The notes below the pieces were generated by a model that saw only the letters and a program-made list of their open reading frames with translations, did not search any database and was not told the origin of the DNA. Position numbers and translations under genes: made by a program. Shown here piece after piece: positions 8,702 to 18,900 of a stretch of DNA of 33,443 bases. Each line of letters opens with the position of its first letter. Positions within the stretch are counted from its first letter, which is position 1. Source of the DNA: Acidovorax sp. (lineage in GTDB: Bacteria; Pseudomonadota; Gammaproteobacteria; Burkholderiales; Burkholderiaceae_C); assembly GCA_018780365.1 (NCBI GenBank), contig JADMJR010000320.1, forward strand, positions 1 to 33,443, in the 5' to 3' direction.

Positions 8702-10492
8702 TCAGAAGCTCTCCCAGTCATCGTCACCCCCCTTGGCTTTGGCCGGGGCGCTGGGGGCCGGGGCGGGTGCGGCTTTGGCAGGTGGTGCGCCCGCAGACGA
8801 CAAGCGGGCTGGGGCGGGCCCTTTGGCGGTTGCCGCAGCAGGCTTGGAACCCAGGGCACGGGCGGCGCCCCCTGGCTTGGCGGCGGGCCGGGGGGTGGCA
8901 CTGGCCGGTGCAGCCCGGGGCGCTGCCACCGGGGCCCGCGCCGCCACGGCACCCACATTGAACATGGACACCACTTCGGCCAGTTTCTGTGCCTGGTCGC
9001 GCATCGAGGCGGCTGCGGCCGTCGATTCCTCCACCAGCGCTGCGTTCTGCTGTGTCATCTGGTCCAGGTGGGTCACCGCCTGGTTCACCTGGGCGATGCC
9101 GTCGCGCTGTTCGGTGGACGAGGCCGTGATCTCTCCGATCAGGTCGCTCACGCGCTGCACGCTGGACACAATCTCTTGCATGCTTTGCCCAGCCTGCGCA
9201 ACCTGGGCCGAGCCCGATTCCACGTTCTCCACGCTGGTGCTGATGAGCTGCTTGATCTCTTTGGCCGCTTCGGCGCTGCGCCCTGCCAGGCTGCGCACTT
9301 CGCTGGCCACCACCGCAAAGCCCCGGCCTTGTTCACCCGCACGGGCCGCTTCCACCGCCGCGTTCAGCGCCAGGATGTTGGTCTGGAAGGCGATGCCGTC
9401 GATGGTGCCGATGATGTCGCTGATCTTTTTGCTGCTGTCGGTGATCTGCTGCATGCTGGTGACCACCTGGTCCACCACTTCACCGCCACGTGCCGCCGCC
9501 TGGGCTGCCGTGCCCGCCAGCTGATTGGCCTGGCGGGCCGTGTCGGCCGACTGGCTCACGGTGGCCGTGAGTTGCTCCATGCTGGCTGCGGTTTCTTCCA
9601 GGTTCGAGGCCGTCTGTTCGGTGCGCGCCGACAGGTCGTGGTTGCCGTTGGCAATCTCCACCGAGGCCGACGAGACGGAGTCCACACCATGGCGCACCTC
9701 GCTCACCACCGCCCGCAACCGCGCGGCCATGCCCGACAGGGCCCGGGTGAGCAAACCCAGTTCGTCCTTGCGGTCATCGTGGATGTCCTGCGTGAGGTCC
9801 CCTGCCGAAATGGCTTCGGCCAGTGCCACCGCCCGGTCCAGCGGGCGCGTGATGGAGCGCACCAACAAGGCGGCCAGCAACATGCCCAACGCCACCACGG
9901 CAACGGCGGCAGCCACCCCAATCAGCACCAGGCTGCCACGCGTGTCGCGCGCCGCTTGCACCGCCGCCTCGCGCTGGCGCTCCTGCGCGGCCACGAACTT
10001 GTCGATCGACTCCAGGTAAGCCACCACCTTGGGGCGGTACACGTTGGCCAGATAGGCTTGTTTGGCTGCGGCATCCCCCGCGTCGGTCAGCTCCTTGAGC
10101 TTGTCGGTCTGGCCCCGCACGTCGGCGCGTGCGGCCGCCACTGCGGCCAGCGCGGCCTTGTCGTCGGCCGACACCGCCGCCTTGTTGATCTTTTCCTGCA
10201 CGGGGGTGATGCGTGCGGTGAGCGCCGCCACCCGGGTGTCAAAGTCGGCCTTGAGCGCCTGGTCAGTGGTGACAAAGCTGGCCATCGACATGGTGACGGC
10301 CACTTCCGCCAGGCCACGCCAGCTCACCGCAGTGGTGATGGCGGATTCGTACTTGTCCACGGCCTCTTCGGTGGCGGTGGTCACCTGCCGTCCGTACCAC
10401 TGTGTCCAGATGGCGGCCACCAGCATCAGGGCCAGCAAACCGAGGATCACGCTCCACATCTTGTGGGCCACGCGCAGGTCATTGAATTTCAT
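8702..10492 (-). CDS. Methyl-accepting chemotaxis protein (MCP 2), 4-helix-bundle sensor
   Basis: The protein has 596 residues from [18 protein letters not shown] lies 7 bases before this ATG, so longer starts up to 10603 are rejected. TM1 is near residues 13-32, the helical periplasmic domain runs to about 187, and TM2 is about 188-210. HAMP comes next, then the MA signalling domain with the [20 protein letters not shown] tip. An Ala/Pro/Lys-rich tail ends in DWESF, a likely CheR/CheB-binding pentapeptide. The periplasmic domain is clearly diverged from MCP 1 but has exactly the same length up to the shared block, whereas residues about 262-528 are the same protein except one Val/Ala change. 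The two receptors are thus paralogues with different sensors and a common output. The ligand is unknown. Confidence 0.95.
   Translation of the reverse strand: MKFNDLRVAHKMWSVILGLLALMLVAAIWTQWYGRQVTTATEEAVDKYESAITTAVSWRGLAEVAVTMSMASFVTTDQALKADFDTRVAALTARITPVQEKINKAAVSADDKAALAAVAAARADVRGQTDKLKELTDAGDAAAKQAYLANVYRPKVVAYLESIDKFVAAQERQREAAVQAARDTRGSLVLIGVAAAVAVVALGMLLAALLVRSITRPLDRAVALAEAISAGDLTQDIHDDRKDELGLLTRALSGMAARLRAVVSEVRHGVDSVSSASVEIANGNHDLSARTEQTASNLEETAASMEQLTATVSQSADTARQANQLAGTAAQAAARGGEVVDQVVTSMQQITDSSKKISDIIGTIDGIAFQTNILALNAAVEAARAGEQGRGFAVVASEVRSLAGRSAEAAKEIKQLISTSVENVESGSAQVAQAGQSMQEIVSSVQRVSDLIGEITASSTEQRDGIAQVNQAVTHLDQMTQQNAALVEESTAAAASMRDQAQKLAEVVSMFNVGAVAARAPVAAPRAAPASATPRPAAKPGGAARALGSKPAAATAKGPAPARLSSAGAPPAKAAPAPAPSAPAKAKGGDDDWESF
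8910..9710 (-). repeat. Near-identical 801-bp block, copy 2 (in MCP 2)
   Basis: This is the partner of 6698-7498 at a constant offset of 2212, which is also the exact distance between the two MCP start codons. The abrupt change outside the block suggests gene conversion or a very recent partial duplication. Confidence 0.9.
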
Positions 10493-10684
10493 GCTTGATC
10501 CTTCGTGATGCTCGGCGGACAGCACTGCGGCCCCGCCTTGTGTTTTTGCCCAAGAAAAACCGTCACCACCAACAGCCGGCGTTGCACCCGGACAGAACGC
10601 CACATCGGCCCAGCGTCATGCGCCTGTCACAGTGTTCCCGGATTCACCAGGGCGCGTTATCGGTACAAGCCCTAAAATGACCCG

Positions 10685-11551
10685 GTGACAACCATACTCA
10701 ACGCCGACCTGCACTGCCATTCCGTCGTCTCCGACGGAACCCTGACGCCCGAAGACCTGGCCGCGCGGGCCAAGGCCAATGGGGTCGAGTTGTGGGCGTT
10801 GACAGACCACGACGAGATTGGCGGCCAGCACCGCGCCGCCGCCGCCGCCCGCGCACAGGGCATGGCCTACCTCACCGGCACCGAAATTTCAGTCACGTTT
10901 GCCAACACCACGGTCCACATCGTGGGCCTGGGGTTCGACCCCGATGACGCCCAGCTCGCCCAGGGCCTGGCCGCCACACGCGGCGGGCGCAGTGAACGCG
11001 CCCAGGACATGGCCGCGCAGCTGGCGCAGGTGGGCATCCACGGCGCCTACGAAGGGGCGCTGCAGTTCGTGGGCAACCCCGACCTGATCTCGCGCACGCA
11101 TTTCGCGCGTTTCCTGGTGGACAGCGGCGTGTGCAAAGACACCTCCGAGGTGTTCCGCAAGTACCTCATCGAAGGCAAGCCTGGCTACGTGCCCCATCGC
11201 TGGGCCGGCCTGGGCGACGCGGTGCGCTGGATCACCGAAGCTGGCGGCATGGCCGTGATCGCCCACCCGGCGCGCTACAAGTTCAGTGCCAACGAAGAGT
11301 TCGCGCTGTTCTCCGAGTTCAAGCAGCATGGCGGACGCGGCGTGGAGGTGGTGACCGGCAGCCACAGCGCCGCCGAGTACGTGACCTATGCTGCCATGGC
11401 CGAGGAATTCGGCCTGGCCGCCTCGCGCGGCAGCGACTTCCACAGCCCCGACGAATCCCACACCGACCTGGGCACGCTGCCGCTGCTGCCGGGCAAGCTC
11501 ACGCCCGTGTGGGAGTTGCTGGCAGACCGGATATTGCGGCCCGCTGCCTGA
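10685..11551 (+). CDS. rnm: PHP-domain phosphoesterase (RNase AM / 3',5'-nucleoside bisphosphate phosphatase type)
   Basis: This encodes 288 residues from a GTG start (TTILNADLHCHS); no ATG gives the conserved N-terminus. PHP metal-binding motifs are all present: DLHCHSVVSDG, TDHDEIGG, GTEIS, VIAHPARY and GSDFHS. The family (E. coli YciV/Rnm, formerly TrpH) hydrolyses 3',5'-bisphosphonucleotides and trims 5' ends of short RNAs and rRNA. The cytoplasmic location fits the absence of a signal. The gene is followed 21 bases later by yciO, the same pairing as in E. coli, which supports the assignment. It is divergent from MCP 2, and the 192-base gap must hold both promoters. Confidence 0.87.
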   Translation: MTTILNADLHCHSVVSDGTLTPEDLAARAKANGVELWALTDHDEIGGQHRAAAAARAQGMAYLTGTEISVTFANTTVHIVGLGFDPDDAQLAQGLAATRGGRSERAQDMAAQLAQVGIHGAYEGALQFVGNPDLISRTHFARFLVDSGVCKDTSEVFRKYLIEGKPGYVPHRWAGLGDAVRWITEAGGMAVIAHPARYKFSANEEFALFSEFKQHGGRGVEVVTGSHSAAEYVTYAAMAEEFGLAASRGSDFHSPDESHTDLGTLPLLPGKLTPVWELLADRILRPAA

Positions 11552-11572
11552 CTAGACGCCGATAAAACGCCC

Positions 11573-12208
11573 ATGGCCCAGTATTTCGAAGTCCACCCCG
11601 ACAACCCACAGCCCCGGCTGCTCAAGCAGGCGGCCGCGCTGCTGCAAAAGGGCGGCATCGTGGCCGTGCCCACCGATTCCAGCTACGCGCTGGTCTGCCA
11701 CCTGGACGACAAGGACGCGGTGGACCGCCTGCGCCGCATCCGCCAGGTGGACGACAAACACCACCTCACCCTGCTGTGCCGTGATCTGTCAGAGCTGGCC
11801 AACTATGCGCGGGTGGACAACCGCCAGTACCGCCTGCTCAAGCTGGGCACGCCCGGGCCCTACACCTTCATCCTCGAAGCCACCAAGGAAGTGCCACGCC
11901 GCGTGAGCCACCCCTCGCGCAAGACCATCGGCCTGCGTGTGCCCGACCGCAAGGGCCTGCAGCTGCTGCTGGAGCTGCATGGCGCGCCCCTGCTGGCCAC
12001 CACGCTGATCCCGGCGGGCGAGAGCGAACCCCTGAACGATCCGCAGGAGATCCGCGCGCGGTATGAAAAGCTGGTGGATGCCGTGGTGGACGCCGGTGCC
12101 TGCCCGCTGGAGCCCACCACCGTGGTGGACCTCACCCCCATGGGCGCAGGCGGTGACCCCGAAGTGGTGCGCGAAGGGCGTGGCAGCCTGCAAGCGCTGG
12201 GGTTGTAA
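11573..12208 (+). CDS. yciO: YciO family protein (Sua5/YciO/YrdC fold)
   Basis: The 211-residue protein starts at ATG MAQYFEVHPDNPQ. The YrdC-like domain covers most of it: LLQKGGIVAVPTDSSYAL near residue 23, then DKHHLTLLCRDLSELANYA, PGPYTFILEATKEVPRR and KTIGLRVPD. The domain resembles the threonylcarbamoyl-AMP synthase TsaC/Sua5, but the length, the PTDSSYAL variant and the neighbour are those of YciO. YciO's contribution to tRNA t6A synthesis is uncertain. It is probably in an operon with the preceding PHP gene. It ends facing MCP 3, with a repeat-type hairpin terminator between them. Confidence 0.88.
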   Translation: MAQYFEVHPDNPQPRLLKQAAALLQKGGIVAVPTDSSYALVCHLDDKDAVDRLRRIRQVDDKHHLTLLCRDLSELANYARVDNRQYRLLKLGTPGPYTFILEATKEVPRRVSHPSRKTIGLRVPDRKGLQLLLELHGAPLLATTLIPAGESEPLNDPQEIRARYEKLVDAVVDAGACPLEPTTVVDLTPMGAGGDPEVVREGRGSLQALGL

Positions 12209-12368
12209 AACTGACATCCGGAAGCCGGCTCTGCGCCCACGCAGGCCGGTCTTGAAGATCAGCCCAAGCGCTTTTTAACAAGCGCCTGTCAGATTGCAGC
12301 GCCCACCACTGGCGCTGCCAAAGACCAGCGCCACCGTGGAACTGGCTTTGCCAGGCCACCGGTGGCGT

Positions 12369-12404
12369 CCCCCTGAGGGGGAAGCGGCACAGCCGCTCAG
12401 GGGG
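12369..12404. terminator. Bidirectional hairpin of dispersed CCCCCTGA...TCAGGGGG type
   Basis: CCCCCTGA (12369-12376) pairs with TCAGGGGG (12397-12404), and inside it GCGGC (12384-12388) pairs with GCCGC (12392-12396). It abuts the TAG stop of MCP 3 and lies between convergent genes. I recognise this as a repeat family common in Comamonadaceae intergenic regions. A terminator role is inferred. Confidence 0.65.
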
Positions 12405-13562
12405 CTATAACTTGAACGCACCCACCGCCTGCTCCAGATCCCGCGCCTGAGCGGTCAATGCGGAGGCCGTGGCTACCGCGTTTTGCACCAGTGCGGCCGT
12501 GTCCTGGGTGGTGCCGTCCATGTGGGCCACGGCCTGGTTCACATGGGTGATGGCCTCGCTTTGTTCGCGCAGGGCGATGGAGATTTCGCCCAGCAGCGCA
12601 CTCACCTGGCCCACGGCGGTCACGATCTCTTCCATGGTCTTGCCCGCCTGCCCCACCTGGCCGGCACCGTTTTCCACCTGCTCGACCGACGCACTGATCA
12701 GCGCCTTGATCTCGCGCGCGGCCACGGCACTGCGCTGGGCCAGGTTGCGCACCTCGCTGGCCACCACGGCAAAACCCCGGCCCTGCTCGCCTGCACGGGC
12801 GGCTTCCACGGCGGCGTTCAGCGCCAGGATGTTGGTCTGGAAGGCGATGCCTTCGATGACCTGGATGATGTCCACGATCTTGCGCGAGCTGCCGCTGATG
12901 GCCTGCATGGTCTGCACCACCCCGCCCACCATGGCGCCACCATGCCCGGCGATCTCCGAGGCCTTCACAGCCAGGTGGCTCGCGGAGCTGGCGCGATCGG
13001 CGTTCTGGCGCACGGTGGCGGTCAATTGCTCCATGCTGGCGGCGGTTTCGGTGAGCGACGACACCTGGTCCTCGGCGCGGCGCGAGAGGTCGGTGTTGCC
13101 ATGGTCGATGTCCGCCGCCGAGGTGCTGATCGCATCGGCGTCCTGCTTGATGCGCGCAACCAGGTCAGTGAGTGTGTCTTCCATGGTGCCCAGCGCGCCC
13201 AGCAGGCGGCCAAAATCGCCTTGCAGGTCCGAGCTGAACTCCTGGCTCAGGTCGCCCGAGGCCACGGTTTCCGCGATCAGGATGGCCTGGTTGAGCGGCG
13301 CCACGATGCTCATGCGCAGGCTGACCACGGCCAGCAACGCCAGCACAAACACCCCCATGCTGCAGCCAATGATCCAGGCCCGGGCACTGCCCAGGTGCGC
13401 CTGCGCCGCCTGGGCCTGTGGCGCCGCCACCGAGCCGCTCTGCAGGGCTTGTTCGGCCCCGCCAATGCCCGACAGCGCCATGGCCATCAACAGCAGCACC
13501 AGCAAGGCCAAGCTGCCAAACGCCAGTACCAGGCGTGTTCCGATCTTCAGGTGGTTCAACAT
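12405..13562 (-). CDS. Methyl-accepting chemotaxis protein (MCP 3) with minimal periplasmic loop
   Basis: The 385-residue protein starts at [18 protein letters not shown]. The frame stays open far upstream but that part is antisense to the protease gene, and GGAG lies before 13562. TM1 spans about residues 10-31, TM2 about 62-83, and only about 30 residues lie between them (rich in Ala and Gln), against about 155 in MCP 1 and 2. HAMP and a full signalling domain follow, with the tip [20 protein letters not shown]. The C-terminus ends VGAFKL without a CheR tether. This receptor therefore cannot bind periplasmic ligands in the usual way. It may sense membrane state, work with a partner, or be a decayed receptor whose signalling part is still intact. 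Confidence 0.93.
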   Translation of the reverse strand: MLNHLKIGTRLVLAFGSLALLVLLLMAMALSGIGGAEQALQSGSVAAPQAQAAQAHLGSARAWIIGCSMGVFVLALLAVVSLRMSIVAPLNQAILIAETVASGDLSQEFSSDLQGDFGRLLGALGTMEDTLTDLVARIKQDADAISTSAADIDHGNTDLSRRAEDQVSSLTETAASMEQLTATVRQNADRASSASHLAVKASEIAGHGGAMVGGVVQTMQAISGSSRKIVDIIQVIEGIAFQTNILALNAAVEAARAGEQGRGFAVVASEVRNLAQRSAVAAREIKALISASVEQVENGAGQVGQAGKTMEEIVTAVGQVSALLGEISIALREQSEAITHVNQAVAHMDGTTQDTAALVQNAVATASALTAQARDLEQAVGAFKL

Positions 13563-13620
13563 TCGCGTCGTATCTCCAAGGCTGTTGTTGTGATTTTTTG
13601 GATCGCCCCTGGCGCAGGCA

Positions 13621-13638
13621 GCCGCTGCAAACAGCGGC
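13621..13638. other. Perfect hairpin upstream of MCP 3
   Basis: GCCGCTG (13621-13627) and CAGCGGC (13632-13638) pair around CAAA. It sits about 60 bases upstream of the MCP 3 start in the divergent region shared with the M50 protease. It could be an operator or leader structure, with no further support. Confidence 0.3.
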
Positions 13639-13796
13639 GCCCGCAAGGCAACGCCAGAAGCCAGCAATGATCGCCCAGCCCAGCGTGCTGTCGGCATACG
13701 TACAACCCACAATCGGCAGAACATCCACCAACCCCATGGCCAGCGGGTCACCCCGGCACCGGCGGGGACTGCAGGCGGTCTGAGACAATCCCTGGG

Positions 13797-14465
13797 GTGG
13801 ACACCTCCAATCTCATCCAAACCGTTCTGATCTACGCCCTGCCGGTGCTGTTTGCCATCACCGTGCACGAGGCAGCCCATGGTTATGCCGCGCGCCATTT
13901 TGGCGACAACACCGCGTACATGATGGGCCGGATCACCCTCAACCCCTTCAAGCACATTGACCCGGTGGGCACCATCCTGATGCCGCTGCTTTTGTACTTC
14001 GCCACATCGGGCGCCTTCCTGTTTGGGTATGCCAAACCGGTTCCGGTCAATTTCGGCAACCTGCGCAACCCCAAGAAGCACATGGTGTGGGTGGCACTGG
14101 CAGGGCCTGCATCCAACTTTGTCCAGGCTGTGGGCTGGGCGGTGCTGCTGGTGTCCCTGGTGGGCGTGGGCGTGGACGAGCGCTTTTTCCTGGAGATGGC
14201 CCGCGCAGGCGTGATGGTCAATCTGGTGATGTGGGCCTTCAACCTGTTTCCGCTGCCACCGCTCGACGGCGGGCGCATCCTGGTGGGCCTGTTGCCCTGG
14301 AAACAGGCGCACATGGTGTCCCGCATTGAGCCCTGGGGCTTCTTCATCGTGATGGGCCTGGTGATTGCCGGGGTGGTGGGCACGCTGTGGCTGCGCCCGC
14401 TGATGGCCGTGGGCTACGCCGCCATCAACCTGCTGCTCACCCCACTGACTGCCCTGCTGCGCTGA
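13797..14465 (+). CDS. Site-2 protease family M50 metallopeptidase
   Basis: The 222-residue integral membrane protein starts at GTG ([19 protein letters not shown]). The zinc motif HEAAH lies near residue 24 in the first helices, and the second metal-site motif [11 protein letters not shown] lies near residue 150. Both are complete, so it is predicted to be an active intramembrane protease. There are about five to six hydrophobic segments and no PDZ or CBS domain, which places it in the small S2P-M50-like group rather than with RseP. Substrates of this group are mostly unknown. trpS follows 54 bases downstream on the same strand. Confidence 0.9.
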   Translation: MDTSNLIQTVLIYALPVLFAITVHEAAHGYAARHFGDNTAYMMGRITLNPFKHIDPVGTILMPLLLYFATSGAFLFGYAKPVPVNFGNLRNPKKHMVWVALAGPASNFVQAVGWAVLLVSLVGVGVDERFFLEMARAGVMVNLVMWAFNLFPLPPLDGGRILVGLLPWKQAHMVSRIEPWGFFIVMGLVIAGVVGTLWLRPLMAVGYAAINLLLTPLTALLR

Positions 14466-14519
14466 GCGCGGCGGCGGCATCCAGACCTTTTTTGTTCATT
14501 TGCTGAGTTTTTGTTTCCC

Positions 14520-15821
14520 ATGAGCACCACACGCTTTCTCACCGGCATCACCACCACGGGCACGCCCCACCTGGGCAACTTCGTGGGCTCCATCCGTCCC
14601 TCGGTGGCCGCCAGCCTCACGGCGGGCGTGCAAAGCTTTTACTTCCTGGCCGACTACCACGCGCTCATCAAGTGCGAAGACCCGGTGCGCATCCAGCGCT
14701 CCACGCTGGAGATCGCCGCCAGCTGGCTGGCCGCAGGACTGAACCCCGAGAAAGTCACGTTCTACCGCCAGTCCGACATCCCCGAGATCCCCGAGCTGAC
14801 CTGGCTGCTGACCTGCGTGACGGGCAAGGGCGTGCTCAACCGCGCCCACGCCTACAAGGCCAGCGTGGACAAGAACACGGCGGCCGGGCGCGAGCAGGAC
14901 GACGGCGTGACGGCGGGCCTGTTCATGTACCCCGTGCTCATGGGTGCGGACATTTTGATGTTCAAGGCGCACAAGGTGCCCGTGGGGCGTGACCAGATCC
15001 AGCACATCGAGATGGCACGCGACATGGCCGCGAGCTTCAACCACCTGTATGGCGAGCACTTTGTGCTGCCCGAAGCCGCCATCGACGAGCATGTGGCCAC
15101 CTTGCCGGGGCTGGATGGCCGCAAGATGAGCAAGAGCTACGACAACACCATCCCGCTGTTCAGCTCGCGCGATCAGCTCAAGAAGCTGATCGGCGGCATC
15201 CTGACCGACTCGCGCGCACCCGGCGAGCCCAAGGAGGTCGAGGGCTCGGCGCTGTTCCAGATCTACCAGGCGTTTGCCACGCCCGCAGAAACCGAGGCCC
15301 TGCGCAAGGCCTACGCCGACGGCATTGGCTGGGGCGATGCCAAACACACGCTGTTCGAGCGCGTGGACCAGGTGATCGCCCCCATGCGTGCGCAGTACGA
15401 AGAACTCATCCACAACCCTGCCCGCATCGAGCAGACGCTGCTGGCCGGCGCCGAGCGTGCCCGCGCTCTGGCCACGCCGTTCATCCGCGAGCTGCGCTCT
15501 GCCGTGGGCCTGCGCAGCCTGGCCCAGACCACTGCGGCGGCCAAGCCCGCCAAGGCCGCAAAGGCCGCGCTGCCTACGTTCAAGCAATACCGCGAAGCCG
15601 ACGGCAAGTTCTACTTCAAGTTCGTGGATGCCGACGGCCGCCTGCTGCTGCAAAGCACCGGGTTTGACGCCCCCAAGGAAGCAGGCCAGGCCATTGCCCG
15701 CCTGCAGCGCGAAGGCGTGGGCGCGCTGGCGGGGCAGCTGGCGCCGGTCGACGGCGCGGCAGATGCAGACGTTGCAGCCGCACTGGCTGCGCTGGCCGCA
15801 CAGGCAGACGCTGCAGCCTGA
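14520..15821 (+). CDS. trpS: Tryptophan--tRNA ligase with C-terminal extension
   Basis: I start this 433-residue protein at the ATG at 14520 (MSTTRFLTGITTTGTPHLGN). A TTG three codons earlier is unlikely. Class I synthetase signatures are HLGN at residues 17-20 (the HIGH position) and KMSKS at 202-206, both needed for adenylate formation. The enzyme charges tRNA-Trp with tryptophan. Residues about 1-335 match the usual TrpS core. The last 95 residues are an Ala/Lys-rich linker followed by FKQYREADGKFYFKFV and a beta-rich motif resembling a DUF1508/YegP-type fold, then an alanine-rich tail. I recall similar tails in other Burkholderiales TrpS, so it is a lineage feature rather than a unique fusion. 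Confidence 0.95.
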   Translation: MSTTRFLTGITTTGTPHLGNFVGSIRPSVAASLTAGVQSFYFLADYHALIKCEDPVRIQRSTLEIAASWLAAGLNPEKVTFYRQSDIPEIPELTWLLTCVTGKGVLNRAHAYKASVDKNTAAGREQDDGVTAGLFMYPVLMGADILMFKAHKVPVGRDQIQHIEMARDMAASFNHLYGEHFVLPEAAIDEHVATLPGLDGRKMSKSYDNTIPLFSSRDQLKKLIGGILTDSRAPGEPKEVEGSALFQIYQAFATPAETEALRKAYADGIGWGDAKHTLFERVDQVIAPMRAQYEELIHNPARIEQTLLAGAERARALATPFIRELRSAVGLRSLAQTTAAAKPAKAAKAALPTFKQYREADGKFYFKFVDADGRLLLQSTGFDAPKEAGQAIARLQREGVGALAGQLAPVDGAADADVAAALAALAAQADAAA

Positions 15822-15835
15822 GCATCTGCCGCATG

Positions 15836-15870
15836 CGATAGCTATATATTTGATAGCTTAAAACGCTTTA
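15836..15870. repeat. AGCTAT repeat fragment downstream of trpS
   Basis: GATAGCTATATATTTGATAG at 15838-15857 contains inverted AGCTAT...ATAGCT and then AAAACGCTTTA. It resembles the ends of the dispersed repeat copies elsewhere in the window and sits between convergent genes. Confidence 0.45.
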
Positions 15871-15882
15871 CAGATGCGCGCA

Positions 15883-15901
15883 GAGGGCCCAAAAAGCCCT
15901 C
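15883..15901. terminator. Hairpin terminator between trpS and the FecR-TPR-barrel gene
   Basis: GAGGGC (15883-15888) pairs with GCCCTC (15896-15901) around a CCAAAAA loop. It overlaps the stop codon of the minus-strand gene and lies downstream of trpS. Short tracts follow, so it could act in both directions. Confidence 0.5.
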
Positions 15902-18900
15902 AATCCATGCGGTAACGCAGGCTGGTCCACAGCGTGGGGCGCACCGTGCCATGCAGCGGTGTTTGCAGCGTGCCCGTCCACGCCCAGCGGCGGTCTGCCG
16001 ATTCGCGGAACAACACCAGATTGAAGCTCCAGCCCGCGCCTTGGGGCAGGGTGTTGGCCTCGTCCGCAAACCGCGAGCCCCGGTAGACCAGCGACGCCAG
16101 CGTCAGGTCGCGCCCCCCATGCCTCCAGACATTGGCCAGCACGGCGGTGTGCTGCGGCACGCCCGGCAGCGCGTTGCCCGCATGCTGCGCGCCGGTGTTG
16201 CGCGAGTGGGCCCAGGTGTAGCTGCCCAGCATGCTCCAGTGCGGGGTCAGCACCCGGTTCAGCGCGGCGCCCGCCTGGTGCAGGCGGCCCTGGCTGAAGT
16301 AGGGGTTGCCGTTGTAGGCATCGATCACCACCTGCCCGGACGCGCCCACGGGGGCCAGCACACCCGCCCGGTCTGACACCGAACTGCCCAGGTTGGGCAC
16401 CAGCAGGCTGCCGTCCGCAAACGTGGGGTTGGTGATGGACTGGCTGCTGAGCACGCCCCAGGCAAAGGTGCGCGCATCGATCTCCCAGTCGAGCTGCACG
16501 GCCCGTTTGCGCGCCAGGCTGCCCAGGCGCTGGTACTGGTGATCGATGGCGATGGCGCCCACCGCCACGGGCGCCAGGGTGTGGGATGCCGGTGCGTGCA
16601 TGCTTTCGATGTACGCCGCGTGCAGCGCCCTGCCCGGCCCGATGCGGTACGACAGCCCTGCCCGTGGCCGCAAACGCCGGGGGTGGCCGCCCTCGGTGAG
16701 GCTGGGCGCAAAAAAGTCTTCGTGGGTGATCTGGCTGAAATAGCGGCTCACGTACCGGGCGCGCAGGCGCGGCCAGGCGGCCCCCGCCTCCCAAGCCCAG
16801 GCGCCGTGCTGCCATTCGGACGTGACCCAGGGCATGTCAAAACGTGCGGTGGTGGTGCCGTCCGACGCCTCCCAGGGCGCACCGGGGTCGTACAGGCCTG
16901 AACGTGCCTGGGCGCGGACGTTTTCCCACCCGGCGCTCAGCCGCTGCCCGGGCAGCTGCACCACATGCCGCAGCATCACGCCGTCCATGCCGTCCTGCAC
17001 CCGCGAGTTCTGCGGGCCCCAGGCGTCAAAGTCGAGCACGCGGGTGTTGGTGCTGCGCACGTGGTGGACCTTGAGCCAGGTCTGCGCATCGGCCGACCAG
17101 CGCCAGGCCCCACCGGCATCGGTGCGCGTGGCGTGGGTGCGCGCCACACCATCAAAGCGCGCAGGCCCCAGGTCCAGCCCGCCCGGGTAACCCACACGGT
17201 CCCAGCCCTGGTCGTGCACCACAAACACGCCCAGCTGGTCGGTGGGCCGCGCGCCCCAGCCCAGCGTGGCCATGGGCGCCGTCATCCAGTACGAGCCCGA
17301 CCCGCCCCGGGGCCACATGCGCAGGCCGGTGGCGCGGGCCAGCCAGGCCATGGGCACCGCGCTGGCATCGAGCCCGCGCAAGGTCACCGCACCCACCAGG
17401 GCCGAATGCACCGGGTTGTGTTCTGCGCTGGTGGTCCACACGGTTTCATGGCCCTCGGTGGGCAACACGGGCACCTGCCGCTCGCCCAGGCCCAGCGCCA
17501 ACGGGTCGGCCAGGTAGCCCTGGTACAGCTCGGAATTGCGGCTGTAGTCGCTCTCATGCCGGTTGGCCATGAAGAAGTGGCTGCCCGCCCACAGCGGGTA
17601 GTACGACTGCTGCGCATAGGCACGCGCCCAGTGCTCCAGCCCAAAGTCGCCCAGCGCCTTGCCCAGGTTGGCCGAGCCCTGGCTGTCGGACACCAGCGGG
17701 TTGAGCGACTTAAGGTAAGGCAGCCGCACCAGCGCCTCGCGCGCGGCGGCAATGGCGGCCTCGGGCTCGCCGCTGTCGTTGCGCAGGATGGATTCGATCT
17801 GCCAGGGCAAAGGGTCGTTGGGGTCCGCCAGGCGCGCGCGGCTGAGCGAGTCGAGCGCGGCGGCCTGTTCGCCCAGCCGGTATTCGGCCACCGCCAGCCA
17901 CACCTGGGCCCGCGCATAACGCGGCTCGATGACCAGGGCCTTGAGCAGCTGGGTGCGTGCGGTGTCGGCATCGCCCTGCTGCAACGCCAGCAAACCGGCG
18001 CCTGCCAGGCTGGCGTAGTCGTCACCCGCCAGCGCCAGGGCGGCGTCGAACCCTGCGCGCGCCTCTTGCAGGCGCAGCGCTTCGGTGTCTGCGGAGGCCT
18101 GCTCCGCCCGGTAGCCGGGGTGCTGGGGCGCCAGTTGCACCGCGCGCGCCAAGGCAACGCGGGCGGCGTGCAGATCGCCGCGCTCTTGCAGGGCGCGGCC
18201 CAGGCTCCAGAGCGCGGCAGCCAGCCGTGTGGTGGCAGGATCTGAGGCGGCGGCCTGCTGCGCATCCATTCCGGCGCGGTCCACGGCCTGCCGGTACAGG
18301 GCCAGTGCGGCATCGCCCCGGCCTTCCAGGCGGTGCGCGTCGGCATCGGCCAGCAGCAATTCGACCGATGTGGGTGCCACTGCGCGCGTGGTATTGATCC
18401 AAACACGCGCTTCGGCGTGGCGGTCCAGCGCCAGGAGCAGATCGGCCCGGCGCGCCGCCGTGCGCGGGTCTTGGGTGCGCTGCCAGGCGCTGGCCAGGCG
18501 CGCCTGCGCGGCGTCGAGCTGGCCTCCAAAAACGTCCAGGTCGGCCAGGACCAGGTCCACCACGGCGCTGCCTTCACCCCGTGCCTCCATCGCCCGCAGC
18601 TGTGCCTGCGCGCCGCTCCAGTGGCCCGCCACCAAGTCGGCCCGCACTGCTGCCAGCGATGGCGAGATGCCGGGTCGCTGAAACTCGGCCCAGCGGGTGG
18701 CGTCGCCGGGGTACGCCGTCACCCACTGCACCCGCTCGCGGGGGTTGACCAATACCCGTTTGACGGGTGCCCGCCCAGGCTCCACAAAACCTTGCTCCGC
18801 CGGGCCCAGTTGCACGCTGCCCTGGGCGTTGGACAACTCCACCCGCCCCGACAGCACCGTGAGCGTGGTGCGCCCGGCCGCATCCACCTCCACGTCCCAA

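Noticed and set aside
8423..10498. 691-codon plus-strand open frame
   Set aside because: It is antisense to MCP 2. Its similarity to the frame at 6856-8307 only mirrors the duplicated MCP block.
13563..14480. Upstream extension of MCP 3 to a 691-residue protein
   Set aside because: The extra 306 codons are antisense to the M50 protease, lack any MCP-like helix pattern and would bury the TM1 start.
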